Source: Phaeodactylum tricornutum CCAP 1055/1 | Taxonomy: Eukaryota > Bacillariophyta > Bacillariophyceae > Surirellales > Neidiaceae | Direction: 5' to 3' | Assembly: GCF_000150955.2 (NCBI RefSeq) | Contig: NC_011680.1 | Location: 190,435 to 254,434 of the forward strand | Length of the DNA: 64,000 nucleotides | In this document: piece by piece, positions 10,623 through 21,119 of the stretch | How positions within the stretch are numbered: position 1 is the first letter of the stretch | Layout of the letters: the number at the start of each line of letters is the position of its first letter | Notes under the pieces: generated by a model | What the model was told of the DNA's origin: nothing | Databases searched by the model: none | The model's input: only the letters and a program-made list of their open reading frames with translations | Made by a program: the position numbers and the translations under genes

Positions 10623-13145
10623 TTACGGATGCCATTTAGATATTCTTTCTACCAAAGCAGTACTGCTACTTGCTGTCATTCCGTTGTCAAGTTCACCAAA
10701 GAAGTGTAGCTTTCCCAAGTTGGATTCTCCCTCCATGAGGCACCTAATAGCCGCACCTCTGCAGAGAGCAGCGAGATCTGCACCGCTGAACCCTTCCGTG
10801 ACTTCCGCAACTTGAAAGGCAAGGTTCTGTATAAAATACGCTTCCTCGTTTTGTTCCATTTTCATGCCTTTCATATAAAGCTGCATGATGGCCACACGAT
10901 CTTCCATCGAGGGCAAGTCCACCTTCACTAATCGATCAAAGCGACCTGGCCGCAAAAATGCCGAGTCGATCATCCACGGGGTATTTGTCGCTGCCAAAAC
11001 AACCACTCGCCTCTCGTTTTCTTCTTCTGTATTGGTAGATACTTTTGAATCTAGCTCCCTCCAGTGTTTGATATCATCCATACACTGAAGTAGGGTACTC
11101 GAGAGCCGGCCACTTCCGCTGTTGCTCCGCTCTGTAAACAAAGCCTGGAACTCATCGATAAACACGACAGCTGGTGCGTTCAATCGTGCAGTCTCAAATG
11201 AAGATAAAACCAGCTTCTCACTCGAACCAATTTCAGATAATACGATGTCACTGATACTTAAAGAAATGAAGGCTCCCCCAATTGAGGATGCTTGTGAACC
11301 TCTCGAGCGAAGCATCCGGGCTACCGCTTTGGCCAGCAATGTCTTGCCGGTACCTGGAGGCCCGTAAAGCAAAACACCGCTTGGTGCAGAAAGATCAAAA
11401 GAAGAGAGTAACTTCCGCTTTCTAGACTCTAGACAGAGGCTTTCTTCCAAAGCTAGCTTTGCATCTATGTTGCCTCCCACTAAGGCAAACGGGTCTGCAC
11501 CATCGACCGATAAAAATTGCACATCCGCGGATATTGTTGAATTACTAGAAAGTTTTGCCATGATCCTTGTGAATGCTGCGATAGTGACTTCTTTACCATC
11601 TTCGACTTCGACTTTGACAAGGTCAGCGATACGGCAAAAACTTTGCCCATATGCCCAAACTGCAGACGCTGTAAGATATGGAAGTTGGTGTGTCAATGCA
11701 AGGGAAAGTTGAAGTCCGCTGTTCTCTAACGCGTACTGAACTGCTCCAAGGCGGGTCGATGCCGACAAGCTAGGAATACGATAGCGACCAGCAGCAAGGA
11801 CGCTGAATATTGTGCTCCCCATGGACAAAGAAGCCTCACCCCCAGTGGAAGAGCGCCAGCCATCATCTGGACAGGTTACAATCGCTACCAAGCAGATATT
11901 GGCTTCGAGAACGGTACCTTGCGTTCCGATAAGGTTATACATTGGATTCTTGGAAGGGAATAATACTTCTCGTCGTTTTGATAAACTCGATGAGAGCTTT
12001 CGCAAATATGATGTAAAGGCATTGAGTACTGGAACCGTTGCATCCCCGACACCCGAGCTGCCTGATAGAGCTGGTGAAACAAACGAGTCTAGATGGTCCA
12101 AAATAATACAAACACGCTGCCGATGAACCGCCGACCAAATAAAAATTTCGTGCACTATTGTTTCGAGGGCCGCATCCGCATGAATCCCATACTTCGCCAA
12201 CAGCGGTCCCGCTGAAATGGTATATACAACGTCGCATTGTAGTTTTCGACGAGCGATGGTTTCTACCAACAAAGTCTTACCGGCTCCGTGTTTGGGCGAA
12301 TGGACAAGCAGAGCTGTTTCTCTGAAAGTGTCACCCGTGTCCGCTGTTTTGGTGAGATGTTTCACGTCGTCTGAAGAGTGCTGTTGTCGTGGCCATCTGC
12401 AGTGAGACAAAGCAATTTGTCTCATGGCCAACCGGCGTTGACATCCCTGTCGTCTCCGTTCTAAGGCGTCCACGGTGGTGCCAACCCGAACCGATCGCGT
12501 TATTAGGTTCTCCATACGCAGGGTCAAGTGTGCAATAGTATCAGGATTGTGATTGCGCAGAACTTCTTCTTGCAAGACTTCGGGAAGTGGCTTTTTTGCA
12601 AGTTCGCCCGTTAAAGCATCCTTCCAAAGGGTGCAATGGGGATCGTTTACCATCCTAGCGGGCATAATTCGAATCAGTGTGGACTCGGTCACACGCACTC
12701 GTGATGGATACGTCGCCCTACATGACGGCCTTCGGGCAAAACCTCGGACGTGGCAAGGAAATAATTCAGGGAGAATAGAATTGTTTTGTGGCAAGTACAA
12801 CATTTGTCTTTGCTTTCTGGACTCCTCGGCGTCAACGACGGTACAATCATTCGTTCCGAAGAAAACGTCTCCAGCGACAAGTGGAGCACGAGCCGTACTA
12901 GAAGTACTCGTCGTCCACTGTATTCGGAAGGCCGAATCGTCTTTTCTCTGTCGTATCAAGGGATCAAGTGTAGCTTTTAATAAATGGAGCTTGACCAGCG
13001 GAGAAGACAGCACAGGGGTGGCAAGAGAAAGCTCATCGGTGCCGCCATTAGGTGACTGGTCCCTAAAAAGGCGAGATACTGGTTTGACTTCCAGATACAC
13101 CAGTTCAACAACTTCAGATCCGAGATGCATACCACTCTGTTCCAT
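10623..13145 (-). CDS. double AAA+ ATPase (CDC48/SPATA5 or PEX1/6 type)
   Basis: An 840-residue type II AAA+ protein with two ATPase modules. D1 has a Walker A (HGAGKT, K290), but its Walker B reads CIILDHLD, with His351 where the catalytic Glu normally stands, so D1 may bind but not hydrolyse ATP. D2 is complete: GPPGTGKT (K601), Walker B VVFIDE (D664-E665), sensor AATNTP and the arginine-finger region LRPGRFDR. The N-terminal ~270 residues match nothing I recognise. An active D2 with a weakened D1 recalls PEX1/PEX6 peroxisomal remodelling ATPases, while D2 wording such as EGFSGADLAALCR is also close to CDC48/SPATA5 proteins. The subfamily is left open. It ends ~30 bp from the convergent MMS19 gene and lies ~310 bp downstream of another minus-strand gene. 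Confidence 0.75.
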   Translation of the reverse strand: MEQSGMHLGSEVVELVYLEVKPVSRLFRDQSPNGGTDELSLATPVLSSPLVKLHLLKATLDPLIRQRKDDSAFRIQWTTSTSSTARAPLVAGDVFFGTNDCTVVDAEESRKQRQMLYLPQNNSILPELFPCHVRGFARRPSCRATYPSRVRVTESTLIRIMPARMVNDPHCTLWKDALTGELAKKPLPEVLQEEVLRNHNPDTIAHLTLRMENLITRSVRVGTTVDALERRRQGCQRRLAMRQIALSHCRWPRQQHSSDDVKHLTKTADTGDTFRETALLVHSPKHGAGKTLLVETIARRKLQCDVVYTISAGPLLAKYGIHADAALETIVHEIFIWSAVHRQRVCIILDHLDSFVSPALSGSSGVGDATVPVLNAFTSYLRKLSSSLSKRREVLFPSKNPMYNLIGTQGTVLEANICLVAIVTCPDDGWRSSTGGEASLSMGSTIFSVLAAGRYRIPSLSASTRLGAVQYALENSGLQLSLALTHQLPYLTASAVWAYGQSFCRIADLVKVEVEDGKEVTIAAFTRIMAKLSSNSTISADVQFLSVDGADPFALVGGNIDAKLALEESLCLESRKRKLLSSFDLSAPSGVLLYGPPGTGKTLLAKAVARMLRSRGSQASSIGGAFISLSISDIVLSEIGSSEKLVLSSFETARLNAPAVVFIDEFQALFTERSNSGSGRLSSTLLQCMDDIKHWRELDSKVSTNTEEENERRVVVLAATNTPWMIDSAFLRPGRFDRLVKVDLPSMEDRVAIMQLYMKGMKMEQNEEAYFIQNLAFQVAEVTEGFSGADLAALCRGAAIRCLMEGESNLGKLHFFGELDNGMTASSSTALVERISKWHP

Positions 13146-13457
13146 CCAGCCGATGTGTCAGCGCATAGAACGGGAAGGCCAATGGCAGGTAGATACAGGC
13201 TTGTCTTCAGGAGAGAACATGTGGATAGAGTTTTAAAAAAGAGAGAAGAGATTTTGAGATGCGCCTGTACCGGTACGTACGCCTACTAATGGTAAGCTAT
13301 CAAAATGCCATTCTATCGTGGGAGCTACTATGGTTTTATGCACACGAAGGTACTCCACCTTTGCAACCAATCAAAGCAATAGCTACATTCCATGATGGTT
13401 AACATTCTTAATCCTGGGAAGACTAGAGAGCGCAAGCGTTTGTAGTATTAAAATTTG
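13146..13457. other. short intergenic region
   Basis: 312 bp between two minus-strand genes. It holds the upstream region of the AAA+ ATPase gene. Nothing further seen. Confidence 0.5.
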
Positions 13458-15776
13458 TCAACTCGGAGTACTGTAGCTTTCGACCTTTTCGTACAACGCG
13501 GGTCGAATGGACAAAGTACGCCATCCAGTACGTTCCGTTTGCCGCTCTTGTATCACCATGACAGATCCCTGCCGTCCACCTGGCGCATCGCTCTCGTCCT
13601 CGGACGAGAAATTGTCGGCTTTGATATCATCGCCACTGGAATCACTGGCACGAACTTCCTGTAGCTGAATGACTTCGGTAGTAGTTGTGTGCAGTTGAAT
13701 AAGTGGTTCGCAGTCTCCGACAAGAGATGTCGGATATACATCAAAGGACCCGTGACATTTAATGGTCACACTGGATAGCATGATTATAATTTCAATCGAC
13801 CCGGGACGAACCATTCGCGCGTGAGACGGTGGCAAATGCGATGGAACAACTTCAATGTCGTCCCCACCAAACAAGTCTCTAACAACAAAGTAGGCATCTC
13901 CGCCAGTACCTGTCCTCCCCGCCGCCAACAAAAGCCGCTTCGTTAGAAAGTCGACTGTCGAAAGGTGAAAGTTACGGCGACGACGCGTAGGCTTGGAGGA
14001 TGGACCTGCTCCGACAGCTCTTGATGTCTGCCTTTTGTGGTCGGAAAGGTCTCCTTCATTCCCTGACGACAAAAAGCCATCGCTGTCTAGGACAGGCCCG
14101 GCGGTGTCCGCTTCTGATTCGCTTGTGCTCAAAATGGGTGCACTTTCGACCCGTCGTACGGCGCGCTGTTTACGCCGTTGAGAACGTGTTAGTCGTGGTT
14201 GCGCTGTTTGGAGAGAACGCGAATTGAGCGTTTGGGAGAGTAGATGGACCAATTCGATGCGACTCGTGACGGGCGGTAAGACGTTACCATTAACGGTAAT
14301 GACCTCGCGTTGCAAATCCCGAATAGCTTGGCGAATTGCCTTGTTGTTGTGAACCGCAATCGATGAGCAAGCCGACCGGAAATTTGCTTCCGTCGAGGAA
14401 TGGTCAGCATCGTCACTGTCGTCATACGATCTAATACCCGGCGCCAGTTCAATATGCTGCAACACATCACGGTACTCTTGACAGGTTTCGAGCAAGTGCC
14501 CAATGGATCGGAACTCGATAGTCTTGAAGACTGAACGCAAATTCTCCGGGAGCGACAGCTTCAGCATACGTTCCAGTTCACAATCAGACACACAGTCCCT
14601 CCAGGATGTTTGTAAATATTGGAAGAGCCACAATACCATGGGCGTCAGAGAGTGCTCCGCCGTATCATCCGGACTCGATAAGAATGCCAAACTCGCGAAG
14701 GATGTCTTGTGCTCGTAATCTGATACAACCTTACGAATAAGTCGCACGACGCTCTCGCCCAAGACGTCGACGGCGAGCAACTCTTTGACGTGCCAAGACA
14801 GGAGTCGCGTCAAGACTGGGCTTTGTTGCCGTATCGTGCCTACCGTATCCACAAGTGCGATCACGATAGATCGAGCTCGTGCTTTGAGAGCCCGGGCGGG
14901 TTCAGCACCCAAAACGCATTCTTGTTGTTGGGCGCTGACGCGGAGCAAAGCTCGAATATAAAGCTCCATGCGTATGGTGAGCTCGTCGGGAGCAATCTGA
15001 GGCTGCTTCGAGATTTTCTGTATATTCGAGGCAGACGATGTTGTAGAGGCCGAAATGGACCGTAACAATGTTTGACTCCCAGCATTGAGCGACGAAAGCA
15101 CTGGGGAGCTTCTGGATGGGGCGGAACTTGAGCTGTTGGAGTGTTCGAACCGATGAAAACCCGCCAACCCATCGATTAAACCGAGACTACGATCCGATTC
15201 TTGACTCGTTGTTCGGTTGGAATACCCTCGAATTGGTTTCCCTGTTGCCATGTTTGGTTTCGGAGGAAACATAGGTGGCCGTGAGAGGGCTAGATTCGAC
15301 GCATGAGAAGAACCGACAATCTCATCTTCCGTTGCCGCAGTTGGGACTGTCGTCGCCACCGCCAGGGAAGTTCCGGTCAGAAATGCTTCCAAGCGTGCCT
15401 TGGTCCGTCTCGAGAGTGCGTCATAGGCTTCTTCGTTTGCTTGATTAAATTCGAGGACACCCGTGTCGGTTTCTTGCGCTAGGTAGGCTCGCCAGTCGGG
15501 AGATGTCGTTACCGTTCCCGAATGCTTGGACGAGCTCTCGTCCGACGAGGGGGGTACGGTCGCCCTGACTGTGATGCCGCTTGCCGCACCATTTTTCTCG
15601 TCCGCCAACACTTGGCAATTTGGATCCGATCCGACGGATTGGTGGAGAATACTAAGCGTCAAGGCAACCACGGGACAGCGTAAAACCTGATGCACGTTGT
15701 CTTGGTGCGAGGTGTACGGATCGGAGTGCGCCACGTACCATGCCGTCGCCTCTTGTGCCCAACTTCGGGCATTCAT
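13458..15776 (-). CDS. 772-aa orphan protein
   Basis: A single uninterrupted frame from ATG 15776. I do not recognise the family. The first ~60 residues look folded (SWAQEATAWYVAHSDPYTSH). Residues ~75-245 are Ser/Thr-rich and probably disordered. Residues ~250-440 are helical and Leu-rich, with KARARSIVIALVDTVGTIRQ as an example. A basic Arg-rich stretch with SQRRKQRAVRR may be a nuclear signal. Near the C-terminus a beta-rich segment, including DAYFVVRDLFGGDD and IEIIIMLSSVTIKCHGSFDV, may be a second domain, followed by an acidic tail. There is no signal peptide or membrane span. It diverges from DRE2. A role cannot be assigned from sequence alone. Confidence 0.7.
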   Translation of the reverse strand: MNARSWAQEATAWYVAHSDPYTSHQDNVHQVLRCPVVALTLSILHQSVGSDPNCQVLADEKNGAASGITVRATVPPSSDESSSKHSGTVTTSPDWRAYLAQETDTGVLEFNQANEEAYDALSRRTKARLEAFLTGTSLAVATTVPTAATEDEIVGSSHASNLALSRPPMFPPKPNMATGKPIRGYSNRTTSQESDRSLGLIDGLAGFHRFEHSNSSSSAPSRSSPVLSSLNAGSQTLLRSISASTTSSASNIQKISKQPQIAPDELTIRMELYIRALLRVSAQQQECVLGAEPARALKARARSIVIALVDTVGTIRQQSPVLTRLLSWHVKELLAVDVLGESVVRLIRKVVSDYEHKTSFASLAFLSSPDDTAEHSLTPMVLWLFQYLQTSWRDCVSDCELERMLKLSLPENLRSVFKTIEFRSIGHLLETCQEYRDVLQHIELAPGIRSYDDSDDADHSSTEANFRSACSSIAVHNNKAIRQAIRDLQREVITVNGNVLPPVTSRIELVHLLSQTLNSRSLQTAQPRLTRSQRRKQRAVRRVESAPILSTSESEADTAGPVLDSDGFLSSGNEGDLSDHKRQTSRAVGAGPSSKPTRRRRNFHLSTVDFLTKRLLLAAGRTGTGGDAYFVVRDLFGGDDIEVVPSHLPPSHARMVRPGSIEIIIMLSSVTIKCHGSFDVYPTSLVGDCEPLIQLHTTTTEVIQLQEVRASDSSGDDIKADNFSSEDESDAPGGRQGSVMVIQERQTERTGWRTLSIRPALYEKVESYSTPS

Positions 15777-16446
15777 ACCGTCACTGTTTCAGCCCCTCCC
15801 CTCACAAGTGCGTTCTGTGAAGTACTCGACAATTGTAGCGGGGTCGGTCTACTTCGTCGCTTTGATCGGACTCGAGCTTTGTGTCCTTGGTCACCAGTCC
15901 CCAAAACTTAGCTGTTGGCCGGATCCATCCAGGAAAAAGTGAAGTACAAGGACAATGTCTCGTACTGTGCGAACTGTAAATAATTCTCGAGAGGTTTTGG
16001 TAGGACAGCTACGAGGTATGATTCCGCGCAACCCATCCTACCGGTATTCGCCAAAAGGAACCAGAGTGACTCGAGGGACTCACAAGTCCAGTCTGTACGG
16101 AGACTGTATAGGTAGCATGTTAACCCGGATATTCAGACGAAAGGAAAAGATGGAATCTAGAGTTTTCATTCGATTCCATTTCCAAACTGTTCCACAGTGA
16201 CGATTCGGATTTGGGACACTCACGCCAAATCAGAACCGAGTACCGGAAATGGTACCGCCGCGCGAGGACGTGACGGTTCGGATTGTGTGTGAACGACGCC
16301 GTACGGCAGGAAAGGAAGCCCGCCCCCCCCCATCCGCCAAACCCACTCCCGGAAACACATCATCACATCCCAACGCCAAAGAAACACATCGTTCGAACGA
16401 ACCATTTTTTCGTTTGTACACTAAGCAGTCGCATCGACGAAGCATC
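15777..16446. promoter_or_regulatory. divergent intergenic region, orphan / DRE2
   Basis: 670 bp between divergent starts. An in-frame ATG at 16249 would lengthen DRE2 by 66 residues of unlike composition and is judged to be UTR. A C-run (cccccccccc type) lies near 16322-16332. Promoter function is inferred from position. Confidence 0.45.
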
Positions 16447-17169
16447 ATGGCGTCAACACTTTGTGTCGTACTTGGATCGGCTTCCTCCACGGATCCTGCG
16501 GCAATTTCCGCGGCAACCATGACCGATGCCGCGGCGAAAACCATCCACGACGCAATCTACGAGTCCCTCGAGTTGGTCGTCGTGGCCAGCGAGCTCGCGG
16601 ATGTGTACGACTCGATGGAACTTTCCCGTTTTACCAAAATTCTTTCCCCCAACGCCACCGTATCTGTTTCCGTTATTGGAGACGCCACGAAATCGTTGTC
16701 GCCGATTCATACCAGTTTTCTGTTGGCCGGACTCGCCAACAATTCGGAACGACGCAACGCGGACGGCTCGCGGACGCTTACCGCCACGCGTCGGAATAAC
16801 ACAACCAATTCGGTAGCTACATTGAACTTTGCTAGCAACAACAACAACGGTAACGACTTGTTGATCGACGAAGACAACTTGCTGACGGACGCCAGCAATT
16901 TACTCGGTGCGCCACCGAGTATGAGTGCCGCGGCGACCAAATCGGGGGACGATTGCTCCGGCCGCGCCCCCTGTGACGACTGTACCTGTGGTCGAGCGGA
17001 GGGAGCGAAAGAAGGAAACTCCGAACAACCCAAGGAAATTAAGAGTAGCTCCTGCGGAAAATGTTCACTCGGGGACGCTTTTCGGTGTGCGTCGTGCCCC
17101 TATTTGGGCAAACCAGCGTTCAAGCCGGGCGAAGAACATTTGGTATTGGATCTGCAGGACGATTTTTAG
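16447..17169 (+). CDS. DRE2: DRE2 / anamorsin (CIAPIN1) Fe-S assembly protein
   Basis: An electron-transfer protein of the CIA pathway. With the diflavin reductase TAH18/NDOR1 it supplies electrons for cytosolic and nuclear Fe-S cluster assembly. The 240-residue form from ATG 16447 has a divergent N-terminal domain, a linker rich in Asn and Ser, and the diagnostic C-terminal domain. That domain has two Cys clusters: [12 protein letters not shown] (a C-x5-C-x2-C-x-C type [2Fe-2S] site) and the near-invariant [20 protein letters not shown] with its twin CxxC pairs, then [10 protein letters not shown] chose the second in-frame ATG because the upstream extension is Pro/Arg-rich and unlike the family. 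It lies ~6 kb from MMS19, which acts later in the same pathway. Confidence 0.93.
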   Translation: MASTLCVVLGSASSTDPAAISAATMTDAAAKTIHDAIYESLELVVVASELADVYDSMELSRFTKILSPNATVSVSVIGDATKSLSPIHTSFLLAGLANNSERRNADGSRTLTATRRNNTTNSVATLNFASNNNNGNDLLIDEDNLLTDASNLLGAPPSMSAAATKSGDDCSGRAPCDDCTCGRAEGAKEGNSEQPKEIKSSSCGKCSLGDAFRCASCPYLGKPAFKPGEEHLVLDLQDDF

Positions 17170-17902
17170 AGCCAGCGTGCAATTGCTGATCCGATACAAT
17201 CCGTTGAGACTAAGTCTAATTGAAAAGGAATAGTATTCCAGATTGGAAAGCGTGTGAGTAGTCCAGTCCAGTCCACAACAGATGTTTTCTTTCAATCTCC
17301 TGAGATATAGCTGTACTCCAACCTTTTGTCGTCTTGGAACGGAAAACGACGGGGGACCCATACGAACGAGTATATGATTCCCAGCGTATCTAGCGTGGTC
17401 TGCCAGGAGATTCTATTCGGCAGTATTTCGAGCATCATTAGCTCTCCTTCTAGTACATCATGCAAACAAGATTTTCACTATGCTACGTCTAGTTAGTAGT
17501 AGCTTTTCCATCAACGTTTCGTAGCTTACATTTTCCAAAATCACGGTGAAAGACTGACCTACAATAGGTGCTTTTGCGGCGGCGCGACGCGTGACTGAAC
17601 TTACGGCGAGTTCACGAATGAAAGCATACCGCTCACTGTAAGGACAAATGATGCGTAACAAAAGAGCATGATTTTGAGACATAAACGCAAGCAATAACCG
17701 GAAATACCGTCTTGCGGGTTCCATGAATCGTGCGGAAAAACTGTCTCTGTCGAGCACCGCTATCATTCCCGAGTCTCAACAAATTGAGAAACGTGACGGT
17801 TTGTTGTGAAAGTACCTTGCAGTACAACTGCTGTTGGTCATAAGCAAAGTCAACAAAAGTGCATCTGGGTAACAGCTTGTCGCTTTCAAGCAAACAACAG
17901 AC
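17170..17902. other. intergenic region with minus-strand short frames
   Basis: About 730 bp between DRE2 and a small + strand gene. A 102-codon minus frame (17458-17766, ATG start) is present, but it shows no domain or composition that separates it from chance. No RNA gene or repeat seen. Confidence 0.5.
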
Positions 17903-18217
17903 ATGGACGATCCCCTGTTCCGCGGTCTACAAGACGGCCAAAACGATTCTCCTAGCGAAGCCCCCACGGATGTTCCTGCGTCCGCTCCCCTGGCTCCGGC
18001 TGCTGCTACCGACGACAACAATGGTGCGACGGCACTTTCGTTCTTGATTTTTTTGGTCGTCTTCGCTTTGGCAATTTGTATGACCATGCGTCTCGTTCGT
18101 TCGTGGCGTCGCCGCCGGAACGAAGATATGATGCAAGCCCGGAGTGAAGCTGCGGATACTGTTCTTGGAGATATGCAGATGGTTCCTAACGAAGATCTTG
18201 ACCATGAACTTATCTAG
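17903..18217 (+). CDS. small single-pass membrane protein
   Basis: A 104-residue predicted protein. The first ~45 residues are acidic and Ala/Pro-rich. One strong membrane span follows (about residues 47-63, ALSFLIFLVVFALAICM), flanked by the basic stop-transfer stretch RLVRSWRRRR. A cytosolic, acidic tail completes it. The order suggests an N-out, C-in single-pass protein. No homologue is recognised and it could be lineage-specific. The start ATG is the first in frame. Its coding status rests on the coherent membrane topology and length rather than on a known domain. Confidence 0.55.
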   Translation: MDDPLFRGLQDGQNDSPSEAPTDVPASAPLAPAAATDDNNGATALSFLIFLVVFALAICMTMRLVRSWRRRRNEDMMQARSEAADTVLGDMQMVPNEDLDHELI

Positions 18218-18512
18218 TAGAGCTCTTCCGGGTAAAAGTCGGCCAGGGGAAGAATCCGACTACTGCAGCTACTAGCAGTGAGACTGTTAGATAAGATGCC
18301 CACCAACACTAACTGTAAAGCGCACAATATTGCTCTGTTTCGTGGGTAAGGTGTCAAAGCAGAGTTCCAGCCTTTGAGAGGTTTTCTCCTTTTACAAGCA
18401 CCGTAAGTGATTAGTGTATAGTAGCGGGTAAATCGGTTAGTTTCGCTACATGGTGACGGACACAGGCAAAGACAAAGAAAGTCCAACACAAAAACTTGTT
18501 CACGGATGCACA

Positions 18513-21119
18513 TTACATCCTAATATGGTCGTCGAGGGGTCCTAATCTCCAATCCACGATCAAATGCTGCCACCGCTCGTCCAACAAATCAGCCACTTCC
18601 GCTTCACATCCTTTGAGTCGAACACGAATGCACTCAGACAATCGCGGGGCTAAGGGTAGTCCCACGGAATCCAAATTCTGCGTCGCGTACAGGAACGCTT
18701 GGTCGATGCATTGTGCGGCGACTTGAATTGCGTTCTTACGGTCCTTGCTTCCGTGCAATCGTGCCTCTTCCTCCAAATTTTGTCCGACAACACGAGGGCC
18801 CCGGGGATGTTCCTCCAAGGGCGGTGGACTTAAGGCCAAGTTAGATAGAATGCGGGAGCCACCAAAGGCACTCGCGAACTTTGTCAACTCGCTATCACAC
18901 CACAAGACCACTGACGCCATCGCACCGGATGGGACTGTTTTGTTGGCCCCGTGTGATTGGAATGATCCTTCGCCCAAACTCGCTTCCTCCGCACGATCCA
19001 TCTGCTGGTGTGAGGCGGGACTCATGAACAAATCCAGAAATCCCTCAACGGAGCTTGCCAGGCAAGAAAAGAAAGACTGGCTCAATTGTGCAGAATAGAT
19101 AACCAGGTCAACAGCACCGGCACCGGAAATAGGGTTCTCATGCAGCGTGTCCAAGAGTAATAGGCTCCGGCGGGTTGTGTGAGCTTCAGCTGCTTGCTGT
19201 GAATTTCCAATTTTCACCAACATCTGAAGATACAATACGTCATCGTTAAGAGCACACGGAGAAACAATGGTAGACACCGGGGAATGCACGTCGGCTCGTT
19301 CACGTTTGCTCGATTGCCGTAAAGCCTCATTCTTCCGTCTTAATATTTCCTCTAGACGGTTGCATACCCGTTGTCGCAATATTTTTAAACGTTCCTGTAA
19401 ATTCTCCAAGATTTCCAGCTGAGCTTTACGAAGACGATAAGCTGTAGGACGTTCGTGTTTATCAAGAAGGTCGGTGACTTCGTTCTTGGCCTTGATGTAC
19501 ATTTCAATTGCATCATTGTACCGGCACTCCCGAATTAAAGCGGTGATCTCTTCGTCAACGTCATTTAGCCAGTCTGGAACATCGATTACCGGAGCGTCTT
19601 CGTCATCTCCTTCAGCTGCCTCCTTATTTCGGCGACTACCTGTGATCGAAGATGTCTCGCTTGTACTTCGCTCGTCAAATTTGCCCTCTACCGACACGTA
19701 CAGCCCATCCATCCCCAGCTCATTTTTTGTTGATTCCTCCTTGCCGATGTCTTTCAGAGCGCTGACAAAATCGATGTCCTTCATTTCCTTGAATGCGTCT
19801 ACTTGTGTTTCTATCCACGCCTTGAGCTGCGCCACTTCCTTTCCCATTGTCGTCATTTCCCCCGAAGCTTGCACGAAATAATCGTACTGCTCCAGGACTG
19901 CACCTTTCAGTGACTTTTTCATGTCCATTTGCCATTGTTCCATCTGACGACATTTCGTGGGAGCGTCATAATCATTGTTGCGTTCGAAAAAGTTATCCAT
20001 CCAGCGCTTCTCGTTAAAGCCAGCCATACCAAATTCCACAACCGCATTCGCTAGATCCTTGTCGTCTGAAGCGTCCAAGACTTGCTGACGAATCGAATTC
20101 TTTTCGCGTCTCTTTCCTCCGGAAGATGTACGATGAGCCTTCATCTCCGTGGCGTTAGAGGGGCTCGCGGAGAATAACTTGACCGGACGCGATGGAACAT
20201 TGTCATCCTCATCAGAATCTCTGATCGAAGGGTCCGGATTTTCGGATGCCGACTGCAAAGCCGAAACAGACATTGCGTTGCCAATTGCTTGGGATTGGGT
20301 CGTTTTACTGTAGCCAGCCCGCAAAAGCGTTGGTTGATTTCGTTGGGCGCGATCGCGCAAGGCTGCAGCCCAACGCTCACGAGCGCCCAAACTCTGCGCA
20401 ACCAGAAAGGCCGGAGGCCGAGCTTCCAAATCTTCCGTATGCTCCGTGTTAGTCTTTGTTTCAGGTGTGTGCAACACGGCGAGCTCGTATCCTTTGCGAG
20501 CGTCGGAATGCGCGTGCTCTCGAAAGATCCGCCGACCTCCGGGAGGAAATTCAATCGATACATTGTCTAGAGGAAGGACTCCCAGCGGTGGATTCAAGTA
20601 GGACACATACGGCCCCGATTCTGTATCGACGTCATCCACATTAAAATAAAATAAAAAGGCGCCTCGCAGACAAAAGTGGTACATTGGAAACATCAATCCG
20701 TCGGTATCTTCATCTTCCGCGAACATCAGGGGGCCATCGGCGGGACTTTCTTCGGCGCTTTCAAAATCCAAAACGCGCGGCATATCGTCTCCTCGAAAAG
20801 GTCGAATGGTTCCAAACGAATTTACTTGCGGCAAGTAGCGGTCCAAGTGCGATGCATCGGGTACAAACACAACGTGCTCATCGTCCGTGCTGGACTTGCC
20901 GTTCATGGTTTGATAATACGAATTGTTGATTGCAGCCAAAGGAATGTGCTTGTCTCTGTTGGATAGGAAACCTAAGCTGTCTTTGTACTACAATGTCCCG
21001 GAAAGCACGCACGGAAGGATTACTGGTCCTTCTTGCTTTGTGTCTTTTACAGTTCGCACAGCGGACGGCAGATTTATCGGACTTCGCAAGATGCAAAGCT
21101 CAACGGAGTTTCGCTGCAT
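18513..21119 (-). CDS. exocyst subunit EXO84-like (EXOC8)
   Basis: A tethering subunit of the exocyst, which docks secretory vesicles at the plasma membrane. The N-terminal ~200 residues look like a pleckstrin-homology domain. Then come the EXO84 core helices (YDAPTKCRQMEQWQMDMKKS, VPDWLNDVDEEITALIRECR) and the C-terminal segment around VDLVIYSAQLSQSFFSCLAS. The long exon is open upstream of its first ATG (20906) as far as 20987, and that stretch encodes GFLSNRDKHIPLAAI, resembling the first strand of a PH domain. A small exon at 21051-21119 (MQRNSVELC...) joins in phase over a 63-nt GT-AG intron. I therefore model 21051-21119 plus 18513-20987, 847 residues. The conservative start is 20906 (797 residues). 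Confidence 0.75.

Noticed and set aside
12553-13236. 227-codon + strand frame opposite the AAA+ ATPase
   Set aside because: Shadow of the N-terminal part of the ATPase gene; no domain of its own.
17458-17766. 102-codon minus-strand frame
   Set aside because: It has an ATG but no domain, no targeting signal and no coding-like bias I could see; overlapping frames of similar length exist.
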